The notes under the pieces were generated by a model. It was not told the DNA's origin and ran no database searches. It worked only from the letters and a program-made list of their open reading frames with translations. From positions 4,731,502 to 4,795,501 of the forward strand of contig RPFO01000213.1 in assembly GCA_009746045.1 (NCBI GenBank): a stretch of DNA of 64,000 bases, read 5' to 3'. Shown piece after piece: positions 23,807 to 36,760 of this stretch (the stretch's first letter is position 1; each line of letters starts with the position of its first letter). The translations under genes were made by a program, and so were the position numbers. The stretch comes from Mesostigma viride. Lineage: Eukaryota > Streptophyta > Mesostigmatophyceae > Mesostigmatales > Mesostigmataceae.

Positions 23807-24240
23807 GAGGGTGGTGGTACACAAATACCGTACAGGTGGTACACAACTGCAGCCAGGACAACAGCCGGGCGCTGCGTACCTGCCGTGGGAAGGAGGGGGG
23901 TGGTACACAAATACCGTACAGGTGGTACACAACTGCAGCCAGGACAACAGCCGGGCGCTGCGTACCTGCCGTGGGAAGGAGGGGGGTGGTACACAAATAC
24001 CGTACAGGTGGTACACAACTGCAGCCAGGACAACAGCCGGGCGCTGCGTACCTGCCGTGGGAAGGAGGGGGGTGGTACACAAATACCGTACAGGTGGTAC
24101 ACAACTGCAGCCAGGACAACAGCCGGGCGCTGCGTACCTGCCGTGGGAAGGAGGGGGGTGGTACACAAATACCGTACAGGTGGTACACAACTGCCGCCAG
24201 TACAACAGCGGGTCCTGCCGTGGGAAGGAGGGTGGTGATA
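23807..24240. repeat. 86-bp tandem repeat, five units
   Basis: ACAAATACCG begins units at 23821, 23907, 23993, 24079 and 24165. Units also contain GGTGGTACACAACTGCAGCC and CTGCCGTGGGAAGGAGGG. Element B carries four units with variants (55849-56150). Confidence 0.92.
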
Positions 24241-24319
24241 CACAACTACGGTATACCGGCCTAGTACAGCCCGATGTAATTCCCGAGGGCCCACCTCTTT
24301 ATCCCTACATGTAAATACC

Positions 24320-24930
24320 GACGGGCATAATCAACGACCTATATTACCAATAGCCGCCGCATATCAAACAGGTCGTATTCATGACGCCCGTCGAGGGCGA
24401 TGACGGTGACGCCGTCACCGTCATCGCCCTCGACGGGCCAACATCTAAACTCTTCTCTTAATCAACAAACTATATTACCAATAGCCGCCGCCTATCAAAC
24501 AGATCCTATTCATCACGCGCGTCAACGCCCCGTCATCGCCCCGTCATCGCCCCGTGATCGCCATGCCGAGGGCCAACCTCTTAACTCTTTATTCGGAGTA
24601 ATAGTCAACGACCTATATTACCAATAGCCGCCGCATATAAAAAAGGTCGTATTCATGACGCCCGTCGAGGGCGATGACGGTGACGCCGTCACCGTCATCG
24701 CCCTCGACGGGCCAACATCTAAACTCTTCTCTTAATCAACAAACTATATTACCAATAGCCGCCGCCTATCAAACAGATCCTATTCATCACGCGCGTCAAC
24801 GCCCCGTCATCGCCCCGTCATCGCCCCGTCATCGCCCCGTGATCGCCATGCCGAGGGCCAACCTCATAACTCTTTATTGGGAGTAATAGTAAACGACCTA
24901 TATTAAAAATAGCTGCCGCCTATCAAACAG
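24320..24930. repeat. 274-bp tandem repeat carrying 51-bp palindromes
   Basis: Two full units and a partial one contain CGACCTATATTACCAATAGC and a palindrome with 24-bp arms and a 3-base loop at 24387-24437 and 24661-24711 (arm starts CCCGTCGAGGGCGATGACGG). A third, slightly altered copy is at about 25924-25975. The second unit has one extra CGTCATCGCCC copy. Confidence 0.88.
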
Positions 24931-24964
24931 GCAGTGTTTTTTTTAAGGTTTTCGTTACTAGTGG

Positions 24965-25885
24965 CGCTAGGCCACTTGTGGCGTTTCGAACTATGAAAAC
25001 TTCAGTTTACTCGGCCAATGTGTGGCTTTAAGCCAATTAAAATTGGGCTTGGCACGGCCACGTGTGGCGGGCTGGCTTTTTGGTGCAGCAAATGACCCTA
25101 CCGGCAGCGGGGTCAGCGCGGCGCGGCGCCGTACTGGCATTCCAAGTTCAAAGTAGTTCAGAACAGTATGTTTAATTATCTTAATTTCAAACTAGTAGAA
25201 TTTAGTAGAATCATTCACGCCTTAAGTTGGGTTCACGCCTGAAGTTGGGTTGACCAAAAACCTCGAACCCAACTTAAGGCGTGAATGCCTGTACACAAGG
25301 CGGGCGAGCGTCTCCGTCTCAGGCATCGGCGCCGGGCGTACTTGGTAAATTAACAACAACGATTACTACTACAGCCACTGCTTAACAAAACGATTACTGA
25401 AGTGCCGAAAGTCGAAACACATTAGTCAATGCAGTACAGTACTGTATGGCTGGCGAGTGACTGGAACTGAGGCGCCAGCCGCCAGGCCGCCAGCCAGCTG
25501 AAGCCAGAAAATGCACACAAGCTGCTGTCTGCACAGAGCACTCTGGTCTCTGGCAGCGGGCCACTTGCCACTTGGCACTTGGCCGGGCTCTACGTACATG
25601 CACTATGCAGTCAGTAAGTCAGTCAGTCATAGTAGTACTCATGGTAGTTCTAGTACTAGGGAGGCTTGTGGCGGAACGCCGGCCGGAAGACCGGCTGACA
25701 CCGCCAATTGTGGCGTAGCCTGTACTAGAGTGAACTTCAGGCACGGCCACCCTGTGGCGAAACGAAACTACAAAGTAGAACAGCACGGCCAAATTGTGGC
25801 TTCTTGGGTGCCCTGTCCAAGTGGGTGGCACCGCCACATTTTGCCAAAAAAAGTGCCACACCGCCACATTTGGCGGCATATCGCC
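24965..25885. repeat. Cluster of GCCA-N-TGGC hairpin motifs
   Basis: Short near-palindromes recur at 24971-24982 (GCCACTTGTGGC), 25057-25068, 25703-25714, 25746-25758, 25788-25800 and about 25862-25876, several preceded by CACGG. No gene is supported in this stretch. Confidence 0.6.
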
Positions 25886-26039
25886 ACTAAAAAAAACACT
25901 GCAAACAGGTCCTTTCCATCACGCCCGTCGAGAGCGATGACGGTGACGGCCGTCACCGTCATCGCCCTGCCGGCATTGCCATACAAGAAGAAGCTCTCGA
26001 TCCGAGGTATAGACTACCTCGGGTATCATCATCGTAATT

Positions 26040-27500
26040 GCTAGCATCGAGATCATTCATAGCTACCGACGATGGCCAGCTGCAAAAGAAAAATGTCGAC
26101 CAACAGACAGGACCTATCGCCGGGAACCCTCAAGGCAATAAGGGCGAGACAGGCTTTCACCGTTAAGTAAAGTTGTCCACATCGTGCTAAGGAATTTGTG
26201 CTAATCTATGAGTACCTATATGGACACTTTGTCGCATTTTTTACATGGCAAATAAGCGATGTATGTGTCATGTAGGCTGCCATTGGTGCATGCATGCATG
26301 GGCCAGCAATGATGGTCAGAGGTACATTGTGCCTATGAGATAACCATCGATTTGTTGATCAGCAAGTGATTCATTACGTGAGACAACAATATGTTTGGGG
26401 GCTAAGCTTCTTACATTGGTCACATGGCCCGCCATAATTGTTTTCTTATGTGTTTAAGGTTAGGGCTCTGTTCATGACTGAACGTCATGAACGCGCTCTA
26501 TTCATGACATTGATTAATTGATTTTAATTAGTCTCATGTCCATGTTGGGGGACCGGGATCTCTGAATTCCCCAAAGAAGATATAGTGGAAGTCACCCCAA
26601 GACGTCAATATCCGTCAAGACGTCAATAACTACATGTATGTCCACAGCTCAGCTAGTAGTCTAAAATATGGGCCTCGAGCTACTCTTGCACGCAAGCAAT
26701 GCCTATCATCAAGGATTAATTAATGCCTATCAACAAGGAGACAATCATGCTTGTTAAATTTCCTAGGACCCACAACTGGGGGGTCGTAGTCTTTGACAAT
26801 GTCCGCCTGGGCAACGCTACTAATCCTACATATCCGAGGTCCCATGTCTGAATAAGAGGGGTTGAGCGGATGACGCCAACAGTGTCTGTGCTCTGCATGT
26901 CAGCTAAAATCATATCGCGGAGACAAACATATGGCGGTATGTCCAATGTTGGCCACTGCGTCGCCTAACAGGTTCGTTCTTACATGGTCGGCAAGGGCCT
27001 GACCATGTAAGAAGATATCTCCCTGGCTGGCCAGTCCACAAGGAACCAGCAGGGACCTCATCTGAATCAACCTGATTTATTAACTAACTACTTAATTCAT
27101 TTATTAAACTCATGCCCCCATTAGGGAGTCAAGGAGCATTAGTTAACCCCGATTAATTAATTAATTAATTAATTAATTAATTAATTAATTAATTAATTAA
27201 ACACGTGCTCCCGTTGGGGAGTCACGGAGCACCGAAGTGCTTTTAATCCTGTGTGTGCACAACAGGAGAAAGGGCAGAGACCCCCAGTCTCCTTCATGCC
27301 TAAGGCATGCCACAGCTGCATTCGGGAACGCTAGCTAAACGGACACGCTAACGATCCGGCAATCTGTGGGTGCAATAAGACCCATGTGAGCATGGCATAA
27401 CACTAGGAGCGTGGGCAAGTAATCTCATCATAGCCAGGACGTAGCATGGCTGTACTAGGACTATACCCCGATTTCTGATTCTCCCGATTTCTGGCCTGCG
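26040..27500. other. Interior of CACTA-like element, no gene recognised
   Basis: Only short frames are present. It contains a TTAA-repeat tract at 27150-27200, bracketed by related GGGAGTCAAGGAGCA / GGGAGTCACGGAGCA blocks. Confidence 0.4.
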
Positions 27501-27527
27501 CTAGTTGTCTCCTTGATACCCCGATCA

Positions 27528-28142
27528 ATGGATGGATGGATGGATGGATGGATGGATGGATGGATGGATGGATGGATGGATGGATGGATGGATGGATGGA
27601 TGGATGGATGGATGGATGGATGGATGGATGGATGGATGGATGGATGGATGGATGGATGGATGGATGGATGGATGGATGGATGGATGGATGGATGGATGGA
27701 TGGATGGATGGATGGATGGATGGATGGATGGATGGATGGATGGATGGATGGATGGATGGATGGATGGATGGATGGATGGATGGATGGATGGATGGATGGA
27801 TGGATGGATGGATGGATGGATGGATGGATGGATGGATGGATGGATGGATGGATGGATGGATGGATGGATGGATGGATGGATGGATGGATGGATGGATGGA
27901 TGGATGGATGGATGGATGGATGGATGGATGGATGGATGGATGGATGGATGGATGGATGGATGGATGGATGGATGGATGGATGGATGGATGGATGGATGGA
28001 TGGATGGATGGATGGATGGATGGATGGATGGATGGATGGATGGATGGATGGATGGATGGATGGATGGATGGATGGATGGATGGATGGATGGATGGATGGA
28101 TGGATGGATGGATGGATGGATGGATGGATGGATGGATGGATG
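27528..28142. repeat. (GGAT)n microsatellite, about 153 pure units
   Basis: An uninterrupted 4-bp repeat of about 614 bp. Purity over this length implies recent expansion or an assembly-collapsed or extended array. It is open in all frames and not coding. Confidence 0.97.
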
Positions 28143-29900
28143 TCAGGCTTGTCTTACATGATGCAGTGGAACTTTGGTGCTGGAGGGTTAATTGTGGCCC
28201 GGTCTGGTTTAGCTTCAGTGCTCTCATGGCGGCCTTCATTTGTAATTATTTGAATGCATGCCCATTGGGCCATGCATAGTGTATATTTTTTACGCATGCA
28301 CGCCCATTATGTATCGCTGGGTCCATCCCATCAATGCTTGTTTATTGCCAGGTCTGGTGTAAGTAAGTTAGTACTTGCGTGTCATGCGCATGGGCATGTT
28401 TAGAGTACTATGCTAATCTCTTTAGAAACATAATTACACGGAAGTTACAAATCTCATCTGCATCATGCCCCAAGACACTACATTAAAGAATCAAATAAAA
28501 TTATAACATGCCTCCGTTGGGAGATCATGCAGCACATGCATATTCCTTGCTGAATGGGTAGAGGTGGGTCAAGCCGCGACATCGAAATAAGCTAACTCTA
28601 AGCTATCTAGTCTACAAAATCCTAACTACACTTCTCCCCAAAGCGCCCCTTCCGCTTTGGGGGAGGGGGCTTACCCACATGGGCTGGCGTGTGAGCCGGG
28701 ACATTGGTCTTCCACCTCTTCTTGTTCTGCATAGGAACAGAGAGCGAAGAAATGCGGTGTGGGGACCCCTTCTCGTGGTAATGCGTTACATGTACTCCCC
28801 ACCGGGCTTTGCTCTTCATGGGTTCATAAAGACAACAATTATTCAGTAAGAATTTAATAAATTAGGAACATATATCCGTTGGGAGTCACTGTTACACATA
28901 TACCTGAAAAGGGGCATATGATTTTAAATACATTCTGAGCTACAACCTGCACGTGCATGGGTTTAGTTAACTGGCACCTATACTAGAGGCCTGACATGGG
29001 GTGGAGCTTCAGTGCTTCCCCGCCTTCTCCTTCTCCCACACTGGGTGCTCCGCGTCCTTCTTCTCCGGCCCTGCCCATGGGTGCACCGGCCCCGCCTCCT
29101 CCTTCTCCTCACGGGACGATTCGCGCTCCACGCATGGCTGCAGCATCAGTTAGCACGGGCAAGACATAGCAGTAACCGCGCTATGGCTGTTCTAGCACCA
29201 GCCTAGCAGACTGCCATGATCACTCAGCAAACCCACGACAGCTAAACCCTTGGCTGTCACAACCAGTCCATGCATCATTAAGTATGGGTACAGGGAAAGC
29301 TTCCCGCATATCCATGGCCATATGGATGGCAGCAACACAACGACTTGCCCCCTAGCCCCCCGTGCACACACAAAAACGTGGGTCGTGGCTTCCACGCCCC
29401 ATCCGCCATGCATGACAGCGCGTACCTTACTCGCATTCACACCGGGCTGCATCCCAGCGCCGTTGCTGTCCCCATGTGACACGTCGGCTGATTAAGCAGA
29501 TACACAGCAGAGTCTGATGTAAACCGCTAAACCCCAAACCCATGCAGACCACAGTCAAGGACGCGTGCATGTCAAGCCATGCCAATTGTGAACCGTACAG
29601 CAATTTACTTTTCAAGCCTGAAGAGGTGGATAGCAGATACTAGCCTGGAAGAGGTTACAGGGGCACATGTCCATTAGCGAGCGGAACAACACAGCTACAC
29701 CCTACAAGCGTACCGCACAATGTCCTCCTGCAATTGTCTGCAGATCTCCCAATGCCGCAGACATCTCCACTGCTCTCATGGCGATTGCAAATGCTTCATG
29801 CCGCTGACATCTCCACTGCTCTCATGGCGATTGCAAATGCTTGATGCCGCACCTCTGCTTACAGCAGAAAAGCTTCCTCCGGGCGAGGCACCTGACTGGA
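28143..29900. other. No gene supported
   Basis: Contains recurring CGTTGGGAGTCA / CGTTGGGAGATCA blocks next to AT-rich tracts (28515, 28879), related to those at 27220 and 59510. Two tandem CTCCACTGCTCTCATGGCGA copies lie at 29766 and 29812. Confidence 0.4.
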
Positions 29901-29921
29901 ACCAACACCCATTCCTTGGCT

Positions 29922-31032
29922 TCACAACGTGGCCATGACAGCATCGTGAATCTGCTTCGCCAACGCCCACACTTCAGGACCCGCGCCCTGCACCGCCATG
30001 GCCACAGGCTGCACCGCTGCAATCGATGCAGCATTCACTGCCTGCGCCGCACCATGTACTGCATGCACGAAAGCCAATCCTGGCTCGGTTATCATGGTCT
30101 TGCCCGATTCCTGCTGCTTCTTCTTCTTCGATGCGGTCATGCGCACTTTATACCCCTTCCTCTCCAAGCACGCCTTCAGCACCTGGCTCGTGCGGTGCTG
30201 AATATGCTTCTGAAGGCGCGCCTTCTAAACACGAAATGTTGGCAATGTATGATTCCCAAACGGCATGATAGGCACATAATCAGTCCCATTAATTGCTTTG
30301 CGGCAGTCAATGCACCAGAACACCTGTTGAAAAAAGAAGGTTATGCACGCTAGCGATTACCCGCGGCAAGAAGCAATCAACACGCCTCGCTAACAACTGC
30401 AACCACAATGTAATTCATGACGGGCCACTCACCGCTACCCTGCTCTCCTGCTTCAATGTCTCCCCATTCTCAAGGCCTCCATTGTAAACCTCTCCGTCTT
30501 CACCATCGTCATCGTCTTCCTCTTCCTCCACTCCGACGTATCCGTGTTTCCTTTTCCTAAGATACCTAGGGTTGTTCAAGTCGTATGTGCGGCGTTGGCA
30601 CACTTCCAACAAAATTTTGGCCGCCTCTACCCATTACCATTTATTCGTACTATCATAACATATCCAGGCGTTTGAAAAATCATTCCCTCGTTCGAACTTC
30701 TACCCCTGGGCGTCCATGACGAGGCAGTCACGACGGGACGCAGATGCACAAAAATAAAACAAGGCGACATCCCTTCAATCATTGACCAAAAAACAGAATA
30801 CGCGCAGAACTTGGATTTCAACACCACGCACCCATTACCAGCGAGCACGGCTGGCCTGCAACCGCCATCATTTCATAACCAGAAGCCAGGGCCCACACTC
30901 CATCCCGTTACCTCATCTTCCACGCACGGCTTCCGCTGCTTCCCTCTGCTCTTTCGCATTCTCCGCCAGCAACCTCGCCTTCTCCTCGTCCAACAATCCA
31001 CTAAGAATAAAATCCCCTCTATTGGACGCCAT
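29922..31032 (-). CDS. Possible spliced gene of unknown function with a zinc-finger-like segment
   Basis: Minus-strand pieces look like one gene. A start ATG at 31032 opens a charged helix (LLDEEKARLLAENAKEQREA). A second exon (about 30640-30430) encodes VEAAKILLEVCQRRTY and an acidic EEEEDDDDGEDGE run, ending before GTGAGT. A third follows a clear TTCTTTTTTCAACAG acceptor near 30328 and encodes WCIDCRK..., then KHIQH and a basic ASKKKKQQ stretch, ending at a stop near 29922. One in-frame TAG separates the cysteine and histidine parts. CxxC followed by HxxH could be a BED-like or other zinc finger. It lies near the right end of CACTA-like element A, so it may be an element gene or captured host sequence. 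Confidence 0.35.
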
Positions 31033-31539
31033 TCAGACGAACTTTGCTAGCGTCTTTTCACCGGCCCCAGCACACATAATCTATAGCCGCTTAATGACAA
31101 CGGCCGACAACGACAACTGCTGAATAGGCGAAAAAGGCTGATAACTACATTTTTATATTTCGCTGCATTTGCTAATAGACACGCACGTTCTCCCACTTCT
31201 CCATTACAATATAATTATCCATCTGGCCGTGTACAGGCAAAGATCCCCGAAGTAACTTACTGAAACGTATCTTACAGCATCGGATCACTGGCACCTAATC
31301 TACAGGTGGTAGATTACCAACCAAGACCCGTCGCGGTAATTTACTCTGTCGGTAATGTACTACCAAAGATGTGCAGTCGTAACGTTACTTTTACTTACGG
31401 CTAGTAAAATTACTACCTATCATCCTACGTAGTAATGATTACGGCGTTGGATCTCACGCCTCGGATCTAGGTAGTAAGATAAGACCTCGTAATTTACGCC
31501 TCGGATGCTTTTTACCACCCTCGGACGAAAAGTATAGTG

Positions 31540-34100
31540 CATGCATGCCAGCACCCCACCACCACCATCCATGCATGCCAGCACCCCACCACCATCATCC
31601 ATGCGTGCCAGCCACCCACCACCACCATCCATGCGTGCCAGCACCCCACCACCATCATCCATGCCTGCCAGCACCCCACCACCATCATCCATGCGTGCCA
31701 GCACCCCACCACCACCATCCATGCGTGCCAGCACCCCACCACCACCATCCATGCATGCCAGCACCCCACCACCACCATCCATGCATGCCAGCACCCCACC
31801 ACCATCATCCATGCGTGCCAGCACCCCACCACCACCATCCATGCGTGCCAGCCACCCACCACCACCATCCATGCATGCCAGCACCCCACCACCATCATCC
31901 ATGCGTGCCAGCCACCCACCACCACCATCCATGCCTGCCAGCACCCCACCACCATCATCCATGCGTGCCAGCCACCCACCACCACCATCCATGCGTGCCA
32001 GCACCCCACCACCATCATCCATGCGTGCCAGCCACCCACCACCACCATCCATGCATGCCAGCACCCCACCACCATCATCCATGCATGCCAGCACCCCACC
32101 ACCACCATCCATGCATGCCAGCACCCCACCACCACCATCCATGCCTGCCAGCACCCCACCACCATCATCCATGCGTGCCAGCCACCCACCACCACCATCC
32201 ATGCCTGCCAGCACCCCACCACCATCATCCATGCGTGCCAGCCACCCACCACCACCATCCATGCGTGCCAGCACCCCACCACCACCATCCATGCCTGCCA
32301 GCACCCCACCACCATCATCCATGCGTGCCAGCCACCCACCACCACCATCCATGCCTGCCAGCACCCCACCACCATCATCCATGCGTGCCAGCACCCCACC
32401 ACCACCATCCATGCGTGCCAGCACCCCACCACCACCATCCATGCATGCCAGCACCCCACCACCATCATCCATGCGTGCCAGCACCCCACCACCATCATCC
32501 ATGCGTGCCAGCCACCCACCACCACCATCCATGCATGCCAGCACCCCACCACCACCATCCATGCGTGCCAGCCACCCACCACCACCATCCATGCGTGCCA
32601 GCACCCCACCACCATCATCCATGCCTGCCAGCACCCCACCACCATCATCCATGCGTGCCAGCACCCCACCACCACCATCCATGCGTGCCAGCACCCCACC
32701 ACCACCATCCATGCATGCCAGCACCCCACCACCATCATCCATGCATGCCAGCACCCCACCACCATCATCCATGCGTGCCAGCACCCCACCACCACCATCC
32801 ATGCGTGCCAGCCACCCACCACCACCATCCATGCATGCCAGCACCCCACCACCATCATCCATGCGTGCCAGCCACCCACCACCACCATCCATGCCTGCCA
32901 GCACCCCACCACCATCATCCATGCGTGCCAGCCACCCACCACCACCATCCATGCGTGCCAGCACCCCACCACCATCATCCATGCGTGCCAGCCACCCACC
33001 ACCACCATCCATGCGTGCCAGCACCCCACCACCACCATCCATGCGTGCCAGCACCCCACCACCATCATCCATGCCTGCCAGCACCCCACCACCATCATCC
33101 ATGCGTGCCAGCACCCCACCACCACCATCCATGCGTGCCAGCACCCCACCACCACCATCCATGCAATGATGCCAGCACCCCACCACCATCATCCATGCGT
33201 GCCAGCACCCCACCACCACCATCCATGCGTGCCAGCCACCCACCACCACCATCCATGCATGCCAGCACCCCACCACCACCATCCATGCGTGCCAGCCACC
33301 CACCACCACCATCCATGCATGCCAGCACCCCACCACCACCATCCATGCGTGCCAGCACCCCACCACCACCATCCATGCATGCCAGCCACCCACCACCACC
33401 ATCCATGCCTGCCAGCACCCCACCACCATCATCCATGCGTGCCAGCCACCCACCACCACCATCCATGCCTGCCAGCACCCCACCACCATCATCCATGCGT
33501 GCCAGCCACCCACCACCACCATCCATGCGTGCCAGCACCCCACCACCATCATCCATGCGTGCCAGCCACCCACCACCACCATCCATGCATGCCAGCACCC
33601 CACCACCACCATCCATGCATGCCAGCACCCCACCACCATCATCCATGCATGCCAGCACCCCACCACCACCATCCATGCATGCCAGCACCCCACCACCACC
33701 ATCCATGCCTGCCAGCACCCCACCACCATCATCCATGCGTGCCAGCCACCCACCACCACCATCCATGCCTGCCAGCACCCCACCACCATCATCCATGCGT
33801 GCCAGCCACCCACCACCACCATCCATGCGTGCCAGCACCCCACCACCATCATCCATGCGTGCCAGCACCCCACCACCACCATCCATGCGTGCCAGCACCC
33901 CACCACCACCATCCATGCATGCCAGCACCCCACCACCATCATCCATGCGTGCCAGCACCCCACCACCACCATCCATGCGTGCCAGCACCCCACCACCACC
34001 ATCCATGCATGCCAGCACCCCACCACCACCATCCATGCGTGCCAGCACCCCACCACCACCATCCATGCATGCCAGCACCCCACCACCACCATCCATGCGT
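31540..34100. repeat. 30-bp minisatellite, right part (about 85 units)
   Basis: This continues the array interrupted at 19627. Unit variants recur in blocks, suggesting higher-order duplication. A 4-bp insertion at about 33165-33168 shifts the register, and with it every reading frame, which argues against coding. The array ends at about 34100, just before the 57-bp repeat block. Confidence 0.95.
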
Positions 34101-34133
34101 GATTTTTTGGGGGAGTGGTCAGTATTGTTTTTG

Positions 34134-34660
34134 GGTAGGGTCGCTCTGCAGAGTGACCCCTACCCTTGCGCAATGTCGCAGTCTTTGTTTGAAGGGTCGC
34201 GCTGCAGAGTGACCCCCTCACATTGCAAATTTCCATTCAGTGTTTGTAGGGTCGCGCTGCAGAGTCACCTTTCCAAGATACGTTATTCAATAACATTTTG
34301 TTTGTAGGGTAGCGCTGCAGAGTCACCTTTCCAAGATACGTTATTCAATCACGTTTTTGTTGTAAGGTCGCGCTGCCGAGTCACCCTTTCCAGATACGTT
34401 TATCAATCACATTTTGTTTGTAGGGTGGCTGCCGAGTCACCCTTCCATGAAATATTTTTATGCTATATTTTGTTGGTAGGGTCGCGCTGCAGAGTCACCC
34501 TTCCTTAACATGGTTCTTATGTCTTATTTTGCGGAAGGGTCTCGCTACAGAATATTCCCTTTCCTGACATATGTTACATCTTCGATTTTTTTTATCCCCA
34601 TACCTGAATGGGATTTCATCCTTGTTTCTTCTTAGGGTAGCGCAGATGCGAATTTACACT
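34134..34660. repeat. About 57-bp tandem repeat built on the intron motif, nine units
   Basis: GGGTCGCGCTGCAGAGT-type motifs start at 34138, 34194, 34249 and 34307 and continue every 55-60 bp to about 34640, spaced by T-rich sequence ending TTTGTAGGG. The same motif is found singly in introns downstream. The block forms the 5' flank (probably intron) of the exon at 34707. Confidence 0.85.
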
Positions 34661-34706
34661 TTCTTCATCCGACATTGGTCTATTTGTTTTTCCTTATTTG
34701 CCGCAG

Positions 34707-36149
34707 AGGGAAGAACAACAGAAGGAGAGGGAAGTTCAGCTTCAGAAGGAAAAGGAGGAGCAGGAGAGGGCCTTCTTGCTTCAAAAGGAAAAGGAGGAGC
34801 AGGAGAGGGCCTCCTTGCTTCAGAAGGAAAAGGAGGAGCAGGAGAGGGCCTCCTTGCTTCAGAAGGAAAAGGAGGAGCAGGAGAGGGCCTCTTCGCCAAA
34901 GAAGGGAAAAGAGGTGGAGAGGGCCACCTATGTCGACAAGCTCAAGTCGACGAGCGAGTCTCCTAAGTATAGTACGCCACCCGCCTCTCCGCCCAAGGGC
35001 GTAGAGGAGTTTCCTCCACTGTCAACAATGCTTGCTGCCGGGGCTGGGCCAAGCTCCGTGGAGGCGTCGGCCTCCAAATCTCCCCAGCGGCCCGCACCTG
35101 AGGCACAGGCTGCCGGGGCTGGGTCCAGCTCCGTTGTGTCTCCACAGTCTCCCCAGCGGCCCGCCATCAACAAGGAGTCCCCCGTCCGCGTGGCGTCGAC
35201 CTCGCCGAGGTCCGCCCCCGTCGAGGTGGTTACCTCGAAGCCCAGCTCGCCGCCCAAGTCACCTCTAAGGTCCCACCACGAGGCTTCGACCTCGAAGGTC
35301 AGCACGTCGCCCAGGTCTCCTTCAAGGTCCCTACCCGAGGCGTCGACCTCACAGCCCAGCTCGCAGCCCGCGTCTCCCCAAAGCTCCCCTCCAAAGAAGG
35401 GAGCGACCTCCAAGTCCCGATCACCGCCCAAGTCGCCTGCAAAATCTCCAGGTCGGAAGTCTCCGCCCAAGCGCCGGTCGCCACCCAAGCGCCGGTCGTC
35501 AAACTCACCTCCGAGGAGCCGCTCCCCACAGGCAAGAAAGAAAGCAAGAGCGGAATGGGAGGAGAAGGAGGATGACCATGAGCGGTTCCTGCGTGATCTG
35601 CAGAAGAACATTGACCTCCTGATCAGCATGGAGGACAGGGACAAGGCAGACCCAAGGCCACTGGAGGATCTTCCGGAGGAGGAAAGAAAGAGAAGGAATG
35701 ACCGCATGGCACTTCTGACTTCTTATCTGGATCAGGCAACGCAGCACGCCGAAGATCTGGTGAATCTGGAGAAAAAGGACAAGGAACGGAAGGCCGCCCA
35801 GGAGCTCCTGGAAAGGGAGCAGATGGAATGGGTGAAGAAGGAAAGGGCAGCGCGAGAGGCGAAGCAGGCAGAAATGGAAGCTGCGGAGATGGAGGAGGCG
35901 GAGCGCAGGAAGAGGAGGGCGTCGTGGGAGCGGGACGAAAAGGAGAGAAAGGCGAATGAGGAAAGGAAAAAGAAGGACGAGGAGGCAAAGGCGAAGAGGA
36001 AGGTGCAGGAGGAGGGGAAGAGGATGATGGAGGCGGGTGTGGCGGCACGCCTGAAATACCAGGCCAAACTTGAGGAGGAGCGCAGGAAGGCGCAGGCTGC
36101 AGAAAAGTCGGCGGGGGACTCGGAGAAGGAGGGTACGGAGCCGTCCCAG
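34707..36149 (+). CDS. Exon: coiled-coil and SR/SP-rich segment
   Basis: It follows the acceptor ATTTGCCGCAG and runs 481 codons to CAG|GTGAGA. It begins with four tandem 13-residue units (LLQKEKEEQERAS). It continues with about 230 residues rich in Ser/Pro and built of diverged STSPRSP / SSPPKSP repeats (RRSPPKRRSSNSPPRSRSP near 35475-35535). It ends in about 210 residues of charged helix (EEEKRRNDRM, ERDEKERKANEERKKKDEE). The pattern resembles nuclear SR-like or scaffold proteins, but composition alone does not give a function. Confidence 0.65.
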
Positions 36150-36309
36150 GTGAGAAACAGTTTTTACCCCCATTAGCGTGCGTGTTGTTTTCATCGGGTT
36201 TCGGTATTCCTTATCTCTGCTAAGCTCGTTCGACCATTAATGGGTCATTTCGCAGAGTGACCCTAACCTGAGCCAACAAGTATGCTTTTCCCTGTTGTTT
36301 TAATTTCAG

Positions 36310-36613
36310 AGGAAGCGGGGGGCAGACGAAAAGAAGTCAGAGGATCCCAAGAAGAGCGGGACAACAACGGAGGTGAGCGATAAGTAATCCTGTGTTTTTC
36401 GCCTTTGTTCTTTGTTCATTTGTCCTTCATTTCTGAGTTGCCGTTTCCTTCGCATGTGTGATTAATTTATGGAGGGTCATTTCGCAGAGTGACCCTTAAC
36501 TTTTTCGACGAGTATGCTTTCCTCTGTCTTGCTGCATCTAGAGGAAGAAAGGGGGAGATGAGACAGAGTCTCAGGGGAACGCCGAGGTTGGGAGTGGGGA
36601 GGAGAAATTGCGG
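36310..36613 (+). CDS. Two short duplicated exons (36310-36372 and 36542-36613)
   Basis: The exons encode RKRGADEKKSEDPKK... and RKKGGDETESQGN..., 21 and 24 codons, both in phase 0. Their flanking introns are also related, with the same 22-bp motif ending 46 nt before the acceptor. They therefore look like a tandemly duplicated exon-intron module. Confidence 0.65.
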
Positions 36614-36760
36614 GTGAGCTAATAATTTTTTCGCCGCTTAGTGCATGTCAGTTAGTCCTTCGTTTTGTTTGAGATTTTTTTATGAAGGGTCACTTCGCAG
36701 AGTGACCCTAAACTTTTTTTCCGATTATGCTTTTTTTTCGTTTTGTGGACCTGTGTGCAG

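Noticed and set aside
27403..28279. MDGW and HPSI repeat proteins
   Set aside because: Six-frame reading of a pure GGAT array.
34137..34166. Transcription terminator-like hairpin (GGGTAGGGTC ... GACCCCTACCC)
   Set aside because: It is one unit of a tandem repeat that also occurs inside introns; a bacterial-type terminator does not fit the eukaryotic context.
31537..34307. Very long frames over the 30-bp minisatellite (HHHHPC-, TTIIHACQ- and WWWWGAG-type repeats)
   Set aside because: All frames are open because the unit is 30 bp with no stop, and a 4-bp insertion near 33165 changes frame without consequence.
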